Below, one piece after another: positions 28,650-37,419 of a stretch of 64,000 bases of DNA (position 1 is the stretch's first letter; each line of letters begins with the position of its first letter). The notes under the pieces were generated by a model, which worked only from the letters and a program-made list of their open reading frames with translations, was not told the DNA's origin and searched no databases. Both the position numbers and the translations under genes were made by a program. The DNA comes from Microbacterium oxydans (GTDB lineage Bacteria > Actinomycetota > Actinomycetes > Actinomycetales > Microbacteriaceae), in the NCBI RefSeq assembly GCF_900095745.1, contig NZ_FMIR01000008.1, positions 62,001 through 126,000 on the forward strand, given 5' to 3'.

Positions 28650-29213
28650 CTACTTCTTCTTCGCCTTCTTCGCCCCGGCCTTCGGCATCCGCGTGATCAG
28701 CTTGCGGGCATCCACGGCCTTGCGGCGGCCCGGCTTTTTCCCTTCAGGCTTGCCGCCCACATACAGCCAGCCGAGAAGTTCCTCGTTCTTGTCGAGGCCA
28801 TGGGCCTTGGCGACGGCCTTCGCACGTGTGTAATGGCCCGTGCGCCAGATGACGCCCCAGCCGGCTTCATCGAGGAGCAGGCTCAGCGTGTGCGCGACTC
28901 CGGAGGCGACGGCCTCCTGCTCCCACCGCGGAACCTTCTCGCTCTTGCGGTAGCTGGCGACGACCGCGATCAGCAGCGGCGCGCGCAGAGGTTTCGACGA
29001 CGGGTCTGCGTCTCCCTGTGCCTTGGCGATGGCAGCGCCGAGCGCCTCGCGGTCGGCTCCGCGCAGTTCGATGAGCCGCCATGGGCGGAGCGAGGAGTGA
29101 TCCGCGACGCGACCGGCTGCGGCGACGAACGTGAGCAGTTCTTCGCGGCTCGGCGCCGTTTCCTCGACCTTCGACCAGGACTGACGCGCGCGGACCGCGT
29201 CGAGAGCGCTCAC
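28650..29213 (-). CDS. Nitroreductase-family FMN protein
   Basis: 187 residues, NfsB/RutE-like fold. FMN-contact segments visible: ARQSWSKV near the start, RVADHSSLRPWRLIELRG, and EAGWGVIWRTGHYTRAKAV plus LGWLYVGGKPEGKK near the end. An unusually basic C-terminus (KAGAKKAKKK). The GTG overlaps the msrB stop (GTGA), so the two are coupled, suggesting a redox-stress role. Confidence 0.87.
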   Translation of the reverse strand: MSALDAVRARQSWSKVEETAPSREELLTFVAAAGRVADHSSLRPWRLIELRGADREALGAAIAKAQGDADPSSKPLRAPLLIAVVASYRKSEKVPRWEQEAVASGVAHTLSLLLDEAGWGVIWRTGHYTRAKAVAKAHGLDKNEELLGWLYVGGKPEGKKPGRRKAVDARKLITRMPKAGAKKAKKK

Positions 29214-29614
29214 GAGGCGTCGGGGGTGAAGTTCATCGCGATCGAGTTCATGCAGTAGCGATCTCCCGTCGGCGTGCCGAACCCGTCGGGGAACACGTGG
29301 CCGAGGTGCGAGCCGCAGTTGGCGCAGCGCACCTCCGTTCGCACCATGCCCAGGCTGTCGTCCTCGATGAGTTCGACCGCATCGGGGCGGATCGACTCGT
29401 AGAAGCTCGGCCAGCCGCACCCGGAGTCGAACTTGGTGCCGCTCTTGAAGAGCTCCGCGTTGCACGCCCCGCAGGTGTAGAGGCCTGCGCGCTCCTCATC
29501 GAGCAGCTCACCCGTCCAGGCGCGTTCGGTCGCGGCCTGACGCAGCACGGCGTACTGCTCATCGCCGAGCTCGCGGCGCCATTCGTCTTCGGTCTTGTCC
29601 ACGCTGTACGACAT
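29210..29614 (-). CDS. msrB: Peptide-methionine (R)-S-oxide reductase
   Basis: Repairs methionine-R-sulfoxide in proteins. 134 residues. Zinc-binding CGAC and CANCG pairs, the substrate-site GCGWPSFYESI and the catalytic Cys in RYCMNSIAMNF are all present. Upstream partner of the nitroreductase gene. No msrA is seen nearby. Confidence 0.95.
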   Translation of the reverse strand: MSYSVDKTEDEWRRELGDEQYAVLRQAATERAWTGELLDEERAGLYTCGACNAELFKSGTKFDSGCGWPSFYESIRPDAVELIEDDSLGMVRTEVRCANCGSHLGHVFPDGFGTPTGDRYCMNSIAMNFTPDAS

Positions 29615-29685
29615 GTGTCCTCCTCAGTCGACTCCATTCTCTCTCGTCGGACGAGGCCTCGGGCGCTGCGCGTCAGAATGGACGG

Positions 29686-30678
29686 ATGACGGATGCCGTG
29701 CAGGAGCGCTACGCGCGATTCGCCCGTGACGAGGCTCCGGGGCGGAGCGCGCTCTATGCCGAGTGGGCCGCCGGGGTCGCCGGGGATGAGGAGGTGCGAC
29801 GGATCCTGCTCCGGATTCCGGAGACGAGGCGCCAGCCGCCGCTGGTGTTCGCCGTCACCCGGCTGCTCGGCGTCCCGCTCGAGTCCTACGCGCGGTGGCG
29901 TGCTTTCGTGCTCCGGAATGCGGATGAGGTCGTCGTCGAGTGTGAGCGGAGAACGCTGCAGACGAACGAGCCGCTCCGTCTCGCGGCGCTTCTGCCGGTG
30001 CTCTCCGAGATCGAGGGGCCGATCGCGCTTCTCGAGATCGGGGCGTCGGCGGGACTCTGCCTCTACCCCGATCGGTACTCGTATCGCTTCACGGGTGAGG
30101 CCGGGGAACTCCGCGCCGCGTTCGACCCGGTCGACGGTGTCTCGACGGTCGTGCTCGAGAGCCGGGTGGCCGGTCCGCTCCCCGCGCTCCGGATGCCGGA
30201 GGTGGTGTGGCGCGCCGGGATCGACCTGGCACCGCTCGATGCCGCCGACGAACGCGACCGGCGGTGGCTGCGCGGGCTGGTGTGGCCGGGGGAGTCGGGG
30301 CGCGAGGACCGCATCGAGGCTGCTCTCGACATCGCGGCAGGCGCCCCTCCTCTCCTGGTGGAGGGGGACGCCGGCGCGCATCTCGACGCGCTGGCGTCGG
30401 CGGCACCGCCGCAGGCGACCCTCGTCATCACCACTCCCGGGGTGTTGGTGCACATCCCCCGGGCGGAGCGGACGGCGCTGATCGCGAGGATCTCGCGCAT
30501 GGACGCCCGCTGGATCACCATCGATCCGCCTGCGGTGACCGACGCATGGGAGCCGCCGGTCGATGCGGATCGGTGGCCGGGGTTCGTGGTCGCACTCGAC
30601 GGACGGGTGCGCGCGGCCGCGGATCCGCTCGGGCGATGGTGGGAGTGGCGACCCGGACCACCGGCGGTTGCGTCCTAA
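29686..30678 (+). CDS. DUF2332 family protein
   Basis: 330 residues. Characteristic DUF2332 segments: ARFARDEAPGRSALYAEWAAG, the NEPLRLAALLPVL and LLEIGASAGLCLYPDRYSY stretches, and near the end WITIDPPAVTDAW. LEIGASAGL resembles a SAM-binding glycine loop, so a methyltransferase-like fold is possible, but activity is unproven. A -10-like CAGAAT ends 7 bases before the ATG. Confidence 0.88.
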   Translation: MTDAVQERYARFARDEAPGRSALYAEWAAGVAGDEEVRRILLRIPETRRQPPLVFAVTRLLGVPLESYARWRAFVLRNADEVVVECERRTLQTNEPLRLAALLPVLSEIEGPIALLEIGASAGLCLYPDRYSYRFTGEAGELRAAFDPVDGVSTVVLESRVAGPLPALRMPEVVWRAGIDLAPLDAADERDRRWLRGLVWPGESGREDRIEAALDIAAGAPPLLVEGDAGAHLDALASAAPPQATLVITTPGVLVHIPRAERTALIARISRMDARWITIDPPAVTDAWEPPVDADRWPGFVVALDGRVRAAADPLGRWWEWRPGPPAVAS

Positions 30679-30687
30679 CCTGGAGCC

Positions 30688-30945
30688 ATGCTCGGAGATC
30701 TCACGGAGCGCGATCGCGCGATCCTCGCCCTGGAAGCGGCATGGCCGCGCCACAGCGGGGCGAAGGAAGAGATCATCCGCGCTCAGCTCGGGATGAGCGC
30801 GGCACGCTACTACCAGCTGCTCGGACGACTGATCGAGTCCGAAGCCGCTCTCGAATACGATCCGATGCTGGTACGCCGCCTTCGCCGCATCCGCGATTCG
30901 CGTGCGAACCGGCGCACGGCACGGCTGCCCGGCTTCGTCGGCTGA
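30688..30945 (+). CDS. DUF3263 family small DNA-binding-like protein
   Basis: 85 residues with an HTH-like composition: LTERDRAILALEAAWPRH, then KEEIIRAQLGMSAARYYQLL resembling a helix-turn-helix, and a basic C-terminal tail (RRLRRIRDSRANRRTARL). Conserved in Actinobacteria. TAACCT overlaps the end of the DUF2332 gene 7 bases before the ATG, so it may have its own leaderless promoter. Confidence 0.85.
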   Translation: MLGDLTERDRAILALEAAWPRHSGAKEEIIRAQLGMSAARYYQLLGRLIESEAALEYDPMLVRRLRRIRDSRANRRTARLPGFVG

Positions 30946-31031
30946 GCCTTTTCGGGGCCGCTCTCCGGCGGCGCGCACCTCCAACCCCGCGGCGACACGG
31001 ATTGACAGGAAGGTGCCGCTAGCATCGAGGG

Positions 31032-31610
31032 GTGTCAAAGCCCACCCGCGATCGCTTCGATGATGCTCCCCGTACGTCCGGACGGGTGGGAGCACACCGT
31101 GCCGAAGCGCCGGGGATGAACGGCTGGGTCGTGCTGCTCTGGTCGTTCGTGGCTGCACTCGTCCTCATCATCGCCGGCATCTTCGGCTCGCTGGTGGTCA
31201 TGGGCCGTGTCTCGCTGTTCCCTGACGCGGCGCCGAGCGCTGTTCCGACGCCGGAGGAGACGGGGATCGTCGACCCCAGCATCTCGGTGATGATCCTGAA
31301 CGGCACGCCCGACGAGGGCGCCGACACGCGCATGCGCGACACGCTCATCAACAACGGCTGGGCGGCCGACAACGTCTTCGCGGGCGACAGCTCCAGTCAG
31401 GATTTCGCCAACACGACCGTGTTCTACGTCGAAGAGGCGGACGAGCTCGCAGCCGTCGGCCTGGCGGATCTCCTCGGCGGTGCGGCCGTGCAGCAGAGCG
31501 ACTACTACTCCGGTCAGACGGAGGACGGACAGAAGCAGTTCACGGTCGTGATCGGTCTCGATCGGTCGACCTCGGCGCCCGAGACGCCCGAAGAGACTCC
31601 AGCCTCCTGA
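31032..31610 (+). CDS. Membrane-anchored LytR_C domain protein
   Basis: 192 residues: cytoplasmic N-terminus, one TM helix (about 30-56), then an extracytoplasmic LytR/CpsA C-terminal-type domain (SVMILNGTPDEGADTRMRDTL ... VFYVEEADELAAVGLADLLG). It lacks the catalytic LCP domain, so it is not itself a wall-teichoic-acid/arabinogalactan ligase; it may bind or regulate one. GTG start 7 bases after TAGCAT. Upstream of groEL. Confidence 0.8.
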   Translation: MSKPTRDRFDDAPRTSGRVGAHRAEAPGMNGWVVLLWSFVAALVLIIAGIFGSLVVMGRVSLFPDAAPSAVPTPEETGIVDPSISVMILNGTPDEGADTRMRDTLINNGWAADNVFAGDSSSQDFANTTVFYVEEADELAAVGLADLLGGAAVQQSDYYSGQTEDGQKQFTVVIGLDRSTSAPETPEETPAS

Positions 31611-31637
31611 CGTCGGGATACGCCCCACCTCCGGCGG

Positions 31638-31667
31638 CTTGCACTCGAAGGTGTCGAGTGCCAGAAT
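31638..31667 (+). promoter_or_regulatory. groEL promoter overlapping a second, degenerate CIRCE element
   Basis: CTTGCACTC-N9-GAGTGCCAG (31638-31664) matches the CIRCE inverted repeat in 7 of 9 positions per arm. It also contains a -35-like TTGCAC (31639-31644), followed after 17 bases by a -10-like CAGAAT (31662-31667). HrcA bound here would block the promoter directly. Confidence 0.65.
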
Positions 31668-31671
31668 GGCG

Positions 31672-31698
31672 TTAGCACTCTCACACTCTGAGTGCTAA
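31672..31698 (+). promoter_or_regulatory. CIRCE operator (HrcA site) of groEL
   Basis: TTAGCACTC-N9-GAGTGCTAA, a perfect match to the CIRCE consensus, lies 36 bases before the groEL ATG, with AGGAGG between. Predicts heat-shock derepression by HrcA, whose gene is not in this window. Confidence 0.95.
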
Positions 31699-33354
<1,656 letters not shown>

Positions 33355-33368
33355 TCCAGCCCTCATGA

Positions 33369-33408
33369 CAGAACGCCCCCGGCTCCGGCCGGGGGCGTTC
33401 TGCGTTTT
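33369..33408 (+). terminator. Intrinsic terminator of groEL
   Basis: CAGAACGCCCCCGGC (33369-33383) and GCCGGGGGCGTTCTG (33388-33402) form a perfect 15-bp stem with a 4-base loop, followed by cgTTTT. Confidence 0.92.
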
Positions 33409-33422
33409 GTATCAGGCGGGGC

Positions 33423-33710
33423 TCAGCGAAACAGGCTCGCCGAGTACTGGTCGGCATCCGCGTACTGCGAGGCTGCCGATCCGAGTGAGGTGCCGATCGA
33501 ATCGAGCACCTGTTCGACATGGAGCTGAGCGCCCTGCCACTGCTCCGCGCAGCCCTGGAAGGCAGTGGAGGCGCTGCCGACCCACGAGGACTGCAGCTGC
33601 CGCAACTGCGACATGAGCGTGGCCGACTCGGCCTGCAGCCGTTCGATGGTGGCTCTGGTCGCCCCGTGCGCGGCGTGGACGGCTTCGGTGTCGACGGTGA
33701 AGACGGACAT
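33423..33710 (-). CDS. WXG100-family type VII secretion target (EsxA-like), orphan
   Basis: 95 residues, predicted helical hairpin. The WXG turn is in LQSSWVGSASTAFQG and the C-terminal helix ends QYADADQYSASLFR, near the YxxxD/E export pattern. No EccC/EssC, EccD or partner WXG gene is seen in the window, so the secretion machine, if any, is elsewhere. The ATG at 33710 has an AGGAG ribosome-binding site that is part of a small hairpin. Confidence 0.85.
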   Translation of the reverse strand: MSVFTVDTEAVHAAHGATRATIERLQAESATLMSQLRQLQSSWVGSASTAFQGCAEQWQGAQLHVEQVLDSIGTSLGSAASQYADADQYSASLFR

Positions 33711-33712
33711 GA

Positions 33713-33733
33713 GAACTCCTTCTGTTGGAGTTC
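33713..33733 (-). promoter_or_regulatory. Ribosome-binding-site hairpin before the WXG100 gene
   Basis: On the minus strand GAACTCC (33733-33727) can pair with GGAGTTC (33719-33713), a 7-bp stem with a 7-base loop. The second arm includes the AGGAG Shine-Dalgarno, 3 bases before the ATG. Translation could be reduced when the hairpin forms. Confidence 0.4.
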
Positions 33734-33777
33734 CGACGCTAAGCGGACCACCCCCGCATCCTCCGTCCCGTAGCGAC

Positions 33778-33830
33778 CTGCACACGGCGGGTGTGCAGAA
33801 CCGCGCCCCACGGCGGGTCGTGCAGAGCCG
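33778..33830. repeat. Short direct repeat with hairpin between kinase and WXG100 genes
   Basis: ACGGCGGGTGTGCAGAACCG (33784-33803) and a near copy ending GTGCAGAGCCG (33810-33830) form a direct repeat. The first copy sits in an 8-bp hairpin, CTGCACAC (33778-33785) with GTGTGCAG (33791-33798). It may terminate the upstream WXG100-side region or the kinase transcript; no T-run. Confidence 0.4.
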
Positions 33831-35531
33831 TCAGGGCAGATCGAGCCGTTCCAGGGGCTGGGTGTCCTCGAGAAGGTGCTCGGGCGTCGCGCGGGCGGGC
33901 GCGAGGGGAAGCGTGACCGTGAACGTCGCTCCACCGCCCGGAGTCTCCGAGACGTCGACGCCGCCGTGCAGCGCCTTCATGATCGACGCGACGATCGCGA
34001 GCCCGAGGCCGGAACCGCCGGTCTCCCGTGCGCGGGAGGTGTCGGCGCGCCAGAAGCGCTCGAAGATCTGCTCCCTGATCTGCGGGGGGATGCCCTCGCC
34101 GTGGTCCACGATCGAGATGCTGCCGGTGCCGTGTACCCGGTCCGAATCGACGACGATCTCGATCGGGCCGTCCTCGGGGGAGAAGCGACGGGCGTTGCCC
34201 AGCAGGTTCGTCACGACCTGGCGCACCTTGTTCTCTTCGCCGAGAACGATCGGCGGGGTTCGCACGGGGATGTCGGGGATCTCGGTGAAGTCGATCGCGG
34301 GTGCCGGATCCGGCTGCCGCGGACGACGACGCAGGCGTGAAAGCGCGGTGCGGGAGAGTCCTCGTGCGGGCGGCGCGGTCGGCTGATCCGGTTGCGGAGC
34401 AGCCGAGTCCTGCAGGCGGATGGGCGACATCGCCTCGACCGTGCGATCGATCACCGTCACGGTCCGGCCCGGTGCTGCGGCGCGCAGATCGAGTGCGGCG
34501 TCCCGGGCGATCGGGCGCAGGTCGAGCGCGACGATCTCGGGCTCACGCTCCTCGTCCAGACGTGCGAGCGCGAGGAGGTCTTCGACCAGGACGCCCATGC
34601 GGATGGCCTCTTTCTCGATGCGCTCCATGGCCCTGGCGGTGTCTTCCTCGCCCTTGATCGCCCCCATGCGATAGAGCTCGGCATAGCCGCGCACGCTCAC
34701 CAACGGCGTGCGCAGCTCATGGCTCGCGTCCCCGATGAATCGCCGCATGTGCTGGACGCTGCGGTCGCGCTGCGCGAGTGAGCCGTCCACGCGATCCAGC
34801 ATCGTGTTGATCGCCGTGTTCAGACGCCCGACCTCGGTGGTCGGTTCGAGGTCGGTCAACCGCTGCCGGAAGTCGCCTGCCGCGATGGACATGGCCGTCG
34901 CCTCCACCTGCCCGAGCCGGCGGAACGTGAGCGTGACGAGCCCCCTGGTGAGGAGCGCCGCGATGAGGATCGTGATCAGCGCGATCGTGATGTAGATGCC
35001 GAAGTACTGGCTGATGATGCGGTCGGCGGGTGCAAGCGGCAACGCGACCAGTTGGATGCGCAGGGCACCGCCCTCCGACCCCACCACCGCGACTGCCCCG
35101 TGGAAGACGCTGCCGTCGGCGCCGGGGATCTCGATCGGAATCTGATCGGTATCGGCGGTCGCCTTGGCGAGTGAGTATTCGGAGGGGAAGAGCGGGGCCT
35201 GGCCCGATGTGCCTCGCGCAGTGGCACGGAGAACCCCTGTCGCGTCGTAGATCGCGAAGGAGAAGTCCCGCGGCTGCTCCTCACGCGGGGCGTAGCTCGT
35301 GACGCCGTCGACCGTCGTGGCGTCGAAGTACCGCTCGACCAGATCGCTGGTGACCAGTGCGGGCAGTTGTGCATCGATGTTGGCGACGAGCGCGTTGCGC
35401 AGGATCGGAACGGTTCCGAGTCCCGCGACGAGAAGACCGAGAGCGAGCACCGCCACCGTGACGCCGGTGACCTTCGCGCGCAGGCTGATGCGACGCCACC
35501 AGGCGGTGACCGCGTCGGGCTTGTGCGCCAT
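33831..35531 (-). CDS. HAMP-domain sensor histidine kinase (MprB/TcrY-like)
   Basis: 566 residues. TM1 (about 21-43), an extracytoplasmic sensor loop of about 130 residues, TM2 (about 181-203), HAMP, HisKA with FIGDASHELRTPLVSVRGYA, an inserted Pro/Arg-rich linker (about 395-425, QPDQPTAPPARGLSR), and HATPase with NLLGNARRFSPEDGPI, GEGIPPQIREQIFERFWR and GGSGLGLAIVASIM. The linker between kinase subdomains is longer than usual. Partner is the response regulator 60 bases upstream. Confidence 0.92.
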   Translation of the reverse strand: MAHKPDAVTAWWRRISLRAKVTGVTVAVLALGLLVAGLGTVPILRNALVANIDAQLPALVTSDLVERYFDATTVDGVTSYAPREEQPRDFSFAIYDATGVLRATARGTSGQAPLFPSEYSLAKATADTDQIPIEIPGADGSVFHGAVAVVGSEGGALRIQLVALPLAPADRIISQYFGIYITIALITILIAALLTRGLVTLTFRRLGQVEATAMSIAAGDFRQRLTDLEPTTEVGRLNTAINTMLDRVDGSLAQRDRSVQHMRRFIGDASHELRTPLVSVRGYAELYRMGAIKGEEDTARAMERIEKEAIRMGVLVEDLLALARLDEEREPEIVALDLRPIARDAALDLRAAAPGRTVTVIDRTVEAMSPIRLQDSAAPQPDQPTAPPARGLSRTALSRLRRRPRQPDPAPAIDFTEIPDIPVRTPPIVLGEENKVRQVVTNLLGNARRFSPEDGPIEIVVDSDRVHGTGSISIVDHGEGIPPQIREQIFERFWRADTSRARETGGSGLGLAIVASIMKALHGGVDVSETPGGGATFTVTLPLAPARATPEHLLEDTQPLERLDLP

Positions 35532-35591
35532 GCGGTCCTCCTCAGGCGTTCACAGCGCCGCAAGGCGGCGCCGATGGTCGGTGGCCGGTCG

Positions 35592-36284
35592 TCAGACCGA
35601 CTTGCCGACCTTGAGCATGTATCCGAACCCGCGCTTGGTCTGGATGAGCGACTCCTCGGTGTGCGGGTCGATCTTGCGACGCAGGTACGAGATGTAACTC
35701 TCGACGATGCCGGCATCGCCGTTGAAGTCGTACTCCCAGACATGGTCGAGGATCTGCGCCTTCGACAGCACGCGATTCGGATTGAGCATCAGGTAGCGCA
35801 GCAGCTTGAATTCGGTCGGGCTGAGCTCGATCGGCTCCTTGCCCACGTGGACATCGTGCGTGTCCTGATCCATCGACAGCTCACCGGCGCGGATGATCGA
35901 CTCCTCGTCGGCCTGCATCGTGCGCCGCAGGATCGCCTGCGCCCTCGCGACGATCTCGTCGAGGCTGAACGGCTTGGTGACGTAGTCGTCGCCGCCGGCG
36001 TTGAGGCCCTCGATCTTGTCTTCGGTGCCGTCCTTCGCCGTGAGGAACAGGATCGGAGCGGTGAACCCGGCGCCGCGGAGACGCTTGGTGACGCTGAACC
36101 CGTTCATGTCGGGGAGCATGACGTCGAGGATGATCAGGTCCGGCTCCTCTTCGAGGACGGCCGAGATCGTGGCGGCGCCGTTGGCCACCGTCTTCACCTG
36201 GAATCCGGCGAAGCTGAGACCCGTCGAGAGCAGGTCACGGATGTTGGGTTCGTCGTCGACGACCAGGATGCGCGGAGCAGTCAT
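35592..36284 (-). CDS. OmpR-family response regulator
   Basis: 230 residues. Receiver with VDDEPNIRDLL, phospho-Asp in LIILDVMLPDMNGF and Lys in GGDDYVTKPFSL. The winged helix contains LSPTEFKLLRYLMLNPNRV, VWEYDFNGDAGIVESYISYL and TKRGFGYMLK. Resembles the PhoP/TcrX/PrrA group. A -10-like CATAAT ends 7 bases before ATG 36284, suggesting a leaderless transcript. Cotranscribed with the HAMP kinase. Confidence 0.93.
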   Translation of the reverse strand: MTAPRILVVDDEPNIRDLLSTGLSFAGFQVKTVANGAATISAVLEEEPDLIILDVMLPDMNGFSVTKRLRGAGFTAPILFLTAKDGTEDKIEGLNAGGDDYVTKPFSLDEIVARAQAILRRTMQADEESIIRAGELSMDQDTHDVHVGKEPIELSPTEFKLLRYLMLNPNRVLSKAQILDHVWEYDFNGDAGIVESYISYLRRKIDPHTEESLIQTKRGFGYMLKVGKSV

Positions 36285-36378
36285 GTCCCCATTATGGTGA
36301 CTTCGGCCATGCAGATGCTGACTATTGTCCGGAACGGCGCGGAGTCGCGCACCTCCGCATCGTTGAGAGGATGGGAGC

Positions 36379-37395
36379 ATGAGCTCGAACGAGGACGCCT
36401 CCGCCGCCCCCGCATCCGCCATCGCTCAGGCCGCGCCGCCGCGCGGCGAGGAGATCCCGTACCACCGGCTGGCACGCCTGCGACCGAGGTATCGCTGGTG
36501 GCGGATGCTCGTGACCGGAATCGTCGGAGTGGCGCTCTACGTGGCGATCCTGTTCCTCCTGATCGTGCCGCTCGTCGTCGCCTCGCTGCTCGTACCGGGG
36601 TGGGGAGCCGAGATGCAGGTTCTGCTCACGACGGTGCAGTACTTCGACCTCGACCGCCCGTGGCTCTTCCTCGCACTGGTGCTGCCGCTGATCCTGATGA
36701 TCCCCGCGCTCCTGCTCGCGTCGCGCATCGTCGAGGGCCGCGGCGTCGGCCTGCTTTCCTCTGTCACCGGGAGGCTGCGGATGGGGTGGCTCGGCCGGAG
36801 CCTGCTACTGGCACTCGGGGTGTTCGTCGTCTACTTCGCGGTCGTGCTCGGCGGGGCGGCCGCTACGGGCGAGTCGATCGTCGTCGACTTCTCGCACCCG
36901 TCGCTGTGGGTCATGGTGCTCCTCGTGCTGCTACTCATCCCGTTGCAGGCCGCCGCGGAGGAGTACGTGTTCCGCGGCTATCTGATGCAGCTCGTCGGTG
37001 GGTGGTTGCGGCATCCGGCCTTCGCCATCCTGCTTCCGGTCCCGCTGTTCGTGCTCGGGCACGGCTACGACATCTGGGGTGCCGCGAGCGTGGGCATGTT
37101 CGCGATCGTCGCCGCGTGGCTGACCTGGCGCACGGGCGGTCTGGAAGCGGCGATCTCCCTGCACATCGTGAACAACGCGCTCATCTTCCTGCTCGGCACC
37201 GTCAGCCTCGTCGATGCCAACGCCACCACGGGAACGCCCGTCGATCTGCTCGCGTCGACGGTCGCGATGGTCGTCTATGCGCTGCTCGCCGACCGGTGGG
37301 CGGGCAGGCTCGGTATCGCCCGTACCGCGAGCAGGGCGACGGGCGCCGGCGTCGGAAGCGGAACCCATCGCCTGGACCCGATGCTGCACGGCTGA
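36379..37395 (+). CDS. CPBP-family intramembrane metalloprotease (Abi)
   Basis: 338 residues, about eight TM helices. Signature motifs: QAAAEEYVFRGYLMQLVGG (EExxxR), LFVLGHGYDIWG (conserved His) and LHIVNNALIF (HxxxN). The family includes type II CAAX prenyl proteases and bacteriocin-immunity proteins. Substrate unknown. Convergent with the XPB gene. Confidence 0.9.
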   Translation: MSSNEDASAAPASAIAQAAPPRGEEIPYHRLARLRPRYRWWRMLVTGIVGVALYVAILFLLIVPLVVASLLVPGWGAEMQVLLTTVQYFDLDRPWLFLALVLPLILMIPALLLASRIVEGRGVGLLSSVTGRLRMGWLGRSLLLALGVFVVYFAVVLGGAAATGESIVVDFSHPSLWVMVLLVLLLIPLQAAAEEYVFRGYLMQLVGGWLRHPAFAILLPVPLFVLGHGYDIWGAASVGMFAIVAAWLTWRTGGLEAAISLHIVNNALIFLLGTVSLVDANATTGTPVDLLASTVAMVVYALLADRWAGRLGIARTASRATGAGVGSGTHRLDPMLHG

Positions 37396-37419
37396 GCGGT
37401 ACAGCCTCCGGAGGGCGGC

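Noticed and set aside
31002..31025. TTGACA plus TAGCAT as a strong promoter of the LytR_C gene
   Set aside because: The spacer is only 12 bases, too short for a standard sigma-70 promoter; only the TAGCAT -10 was kept.
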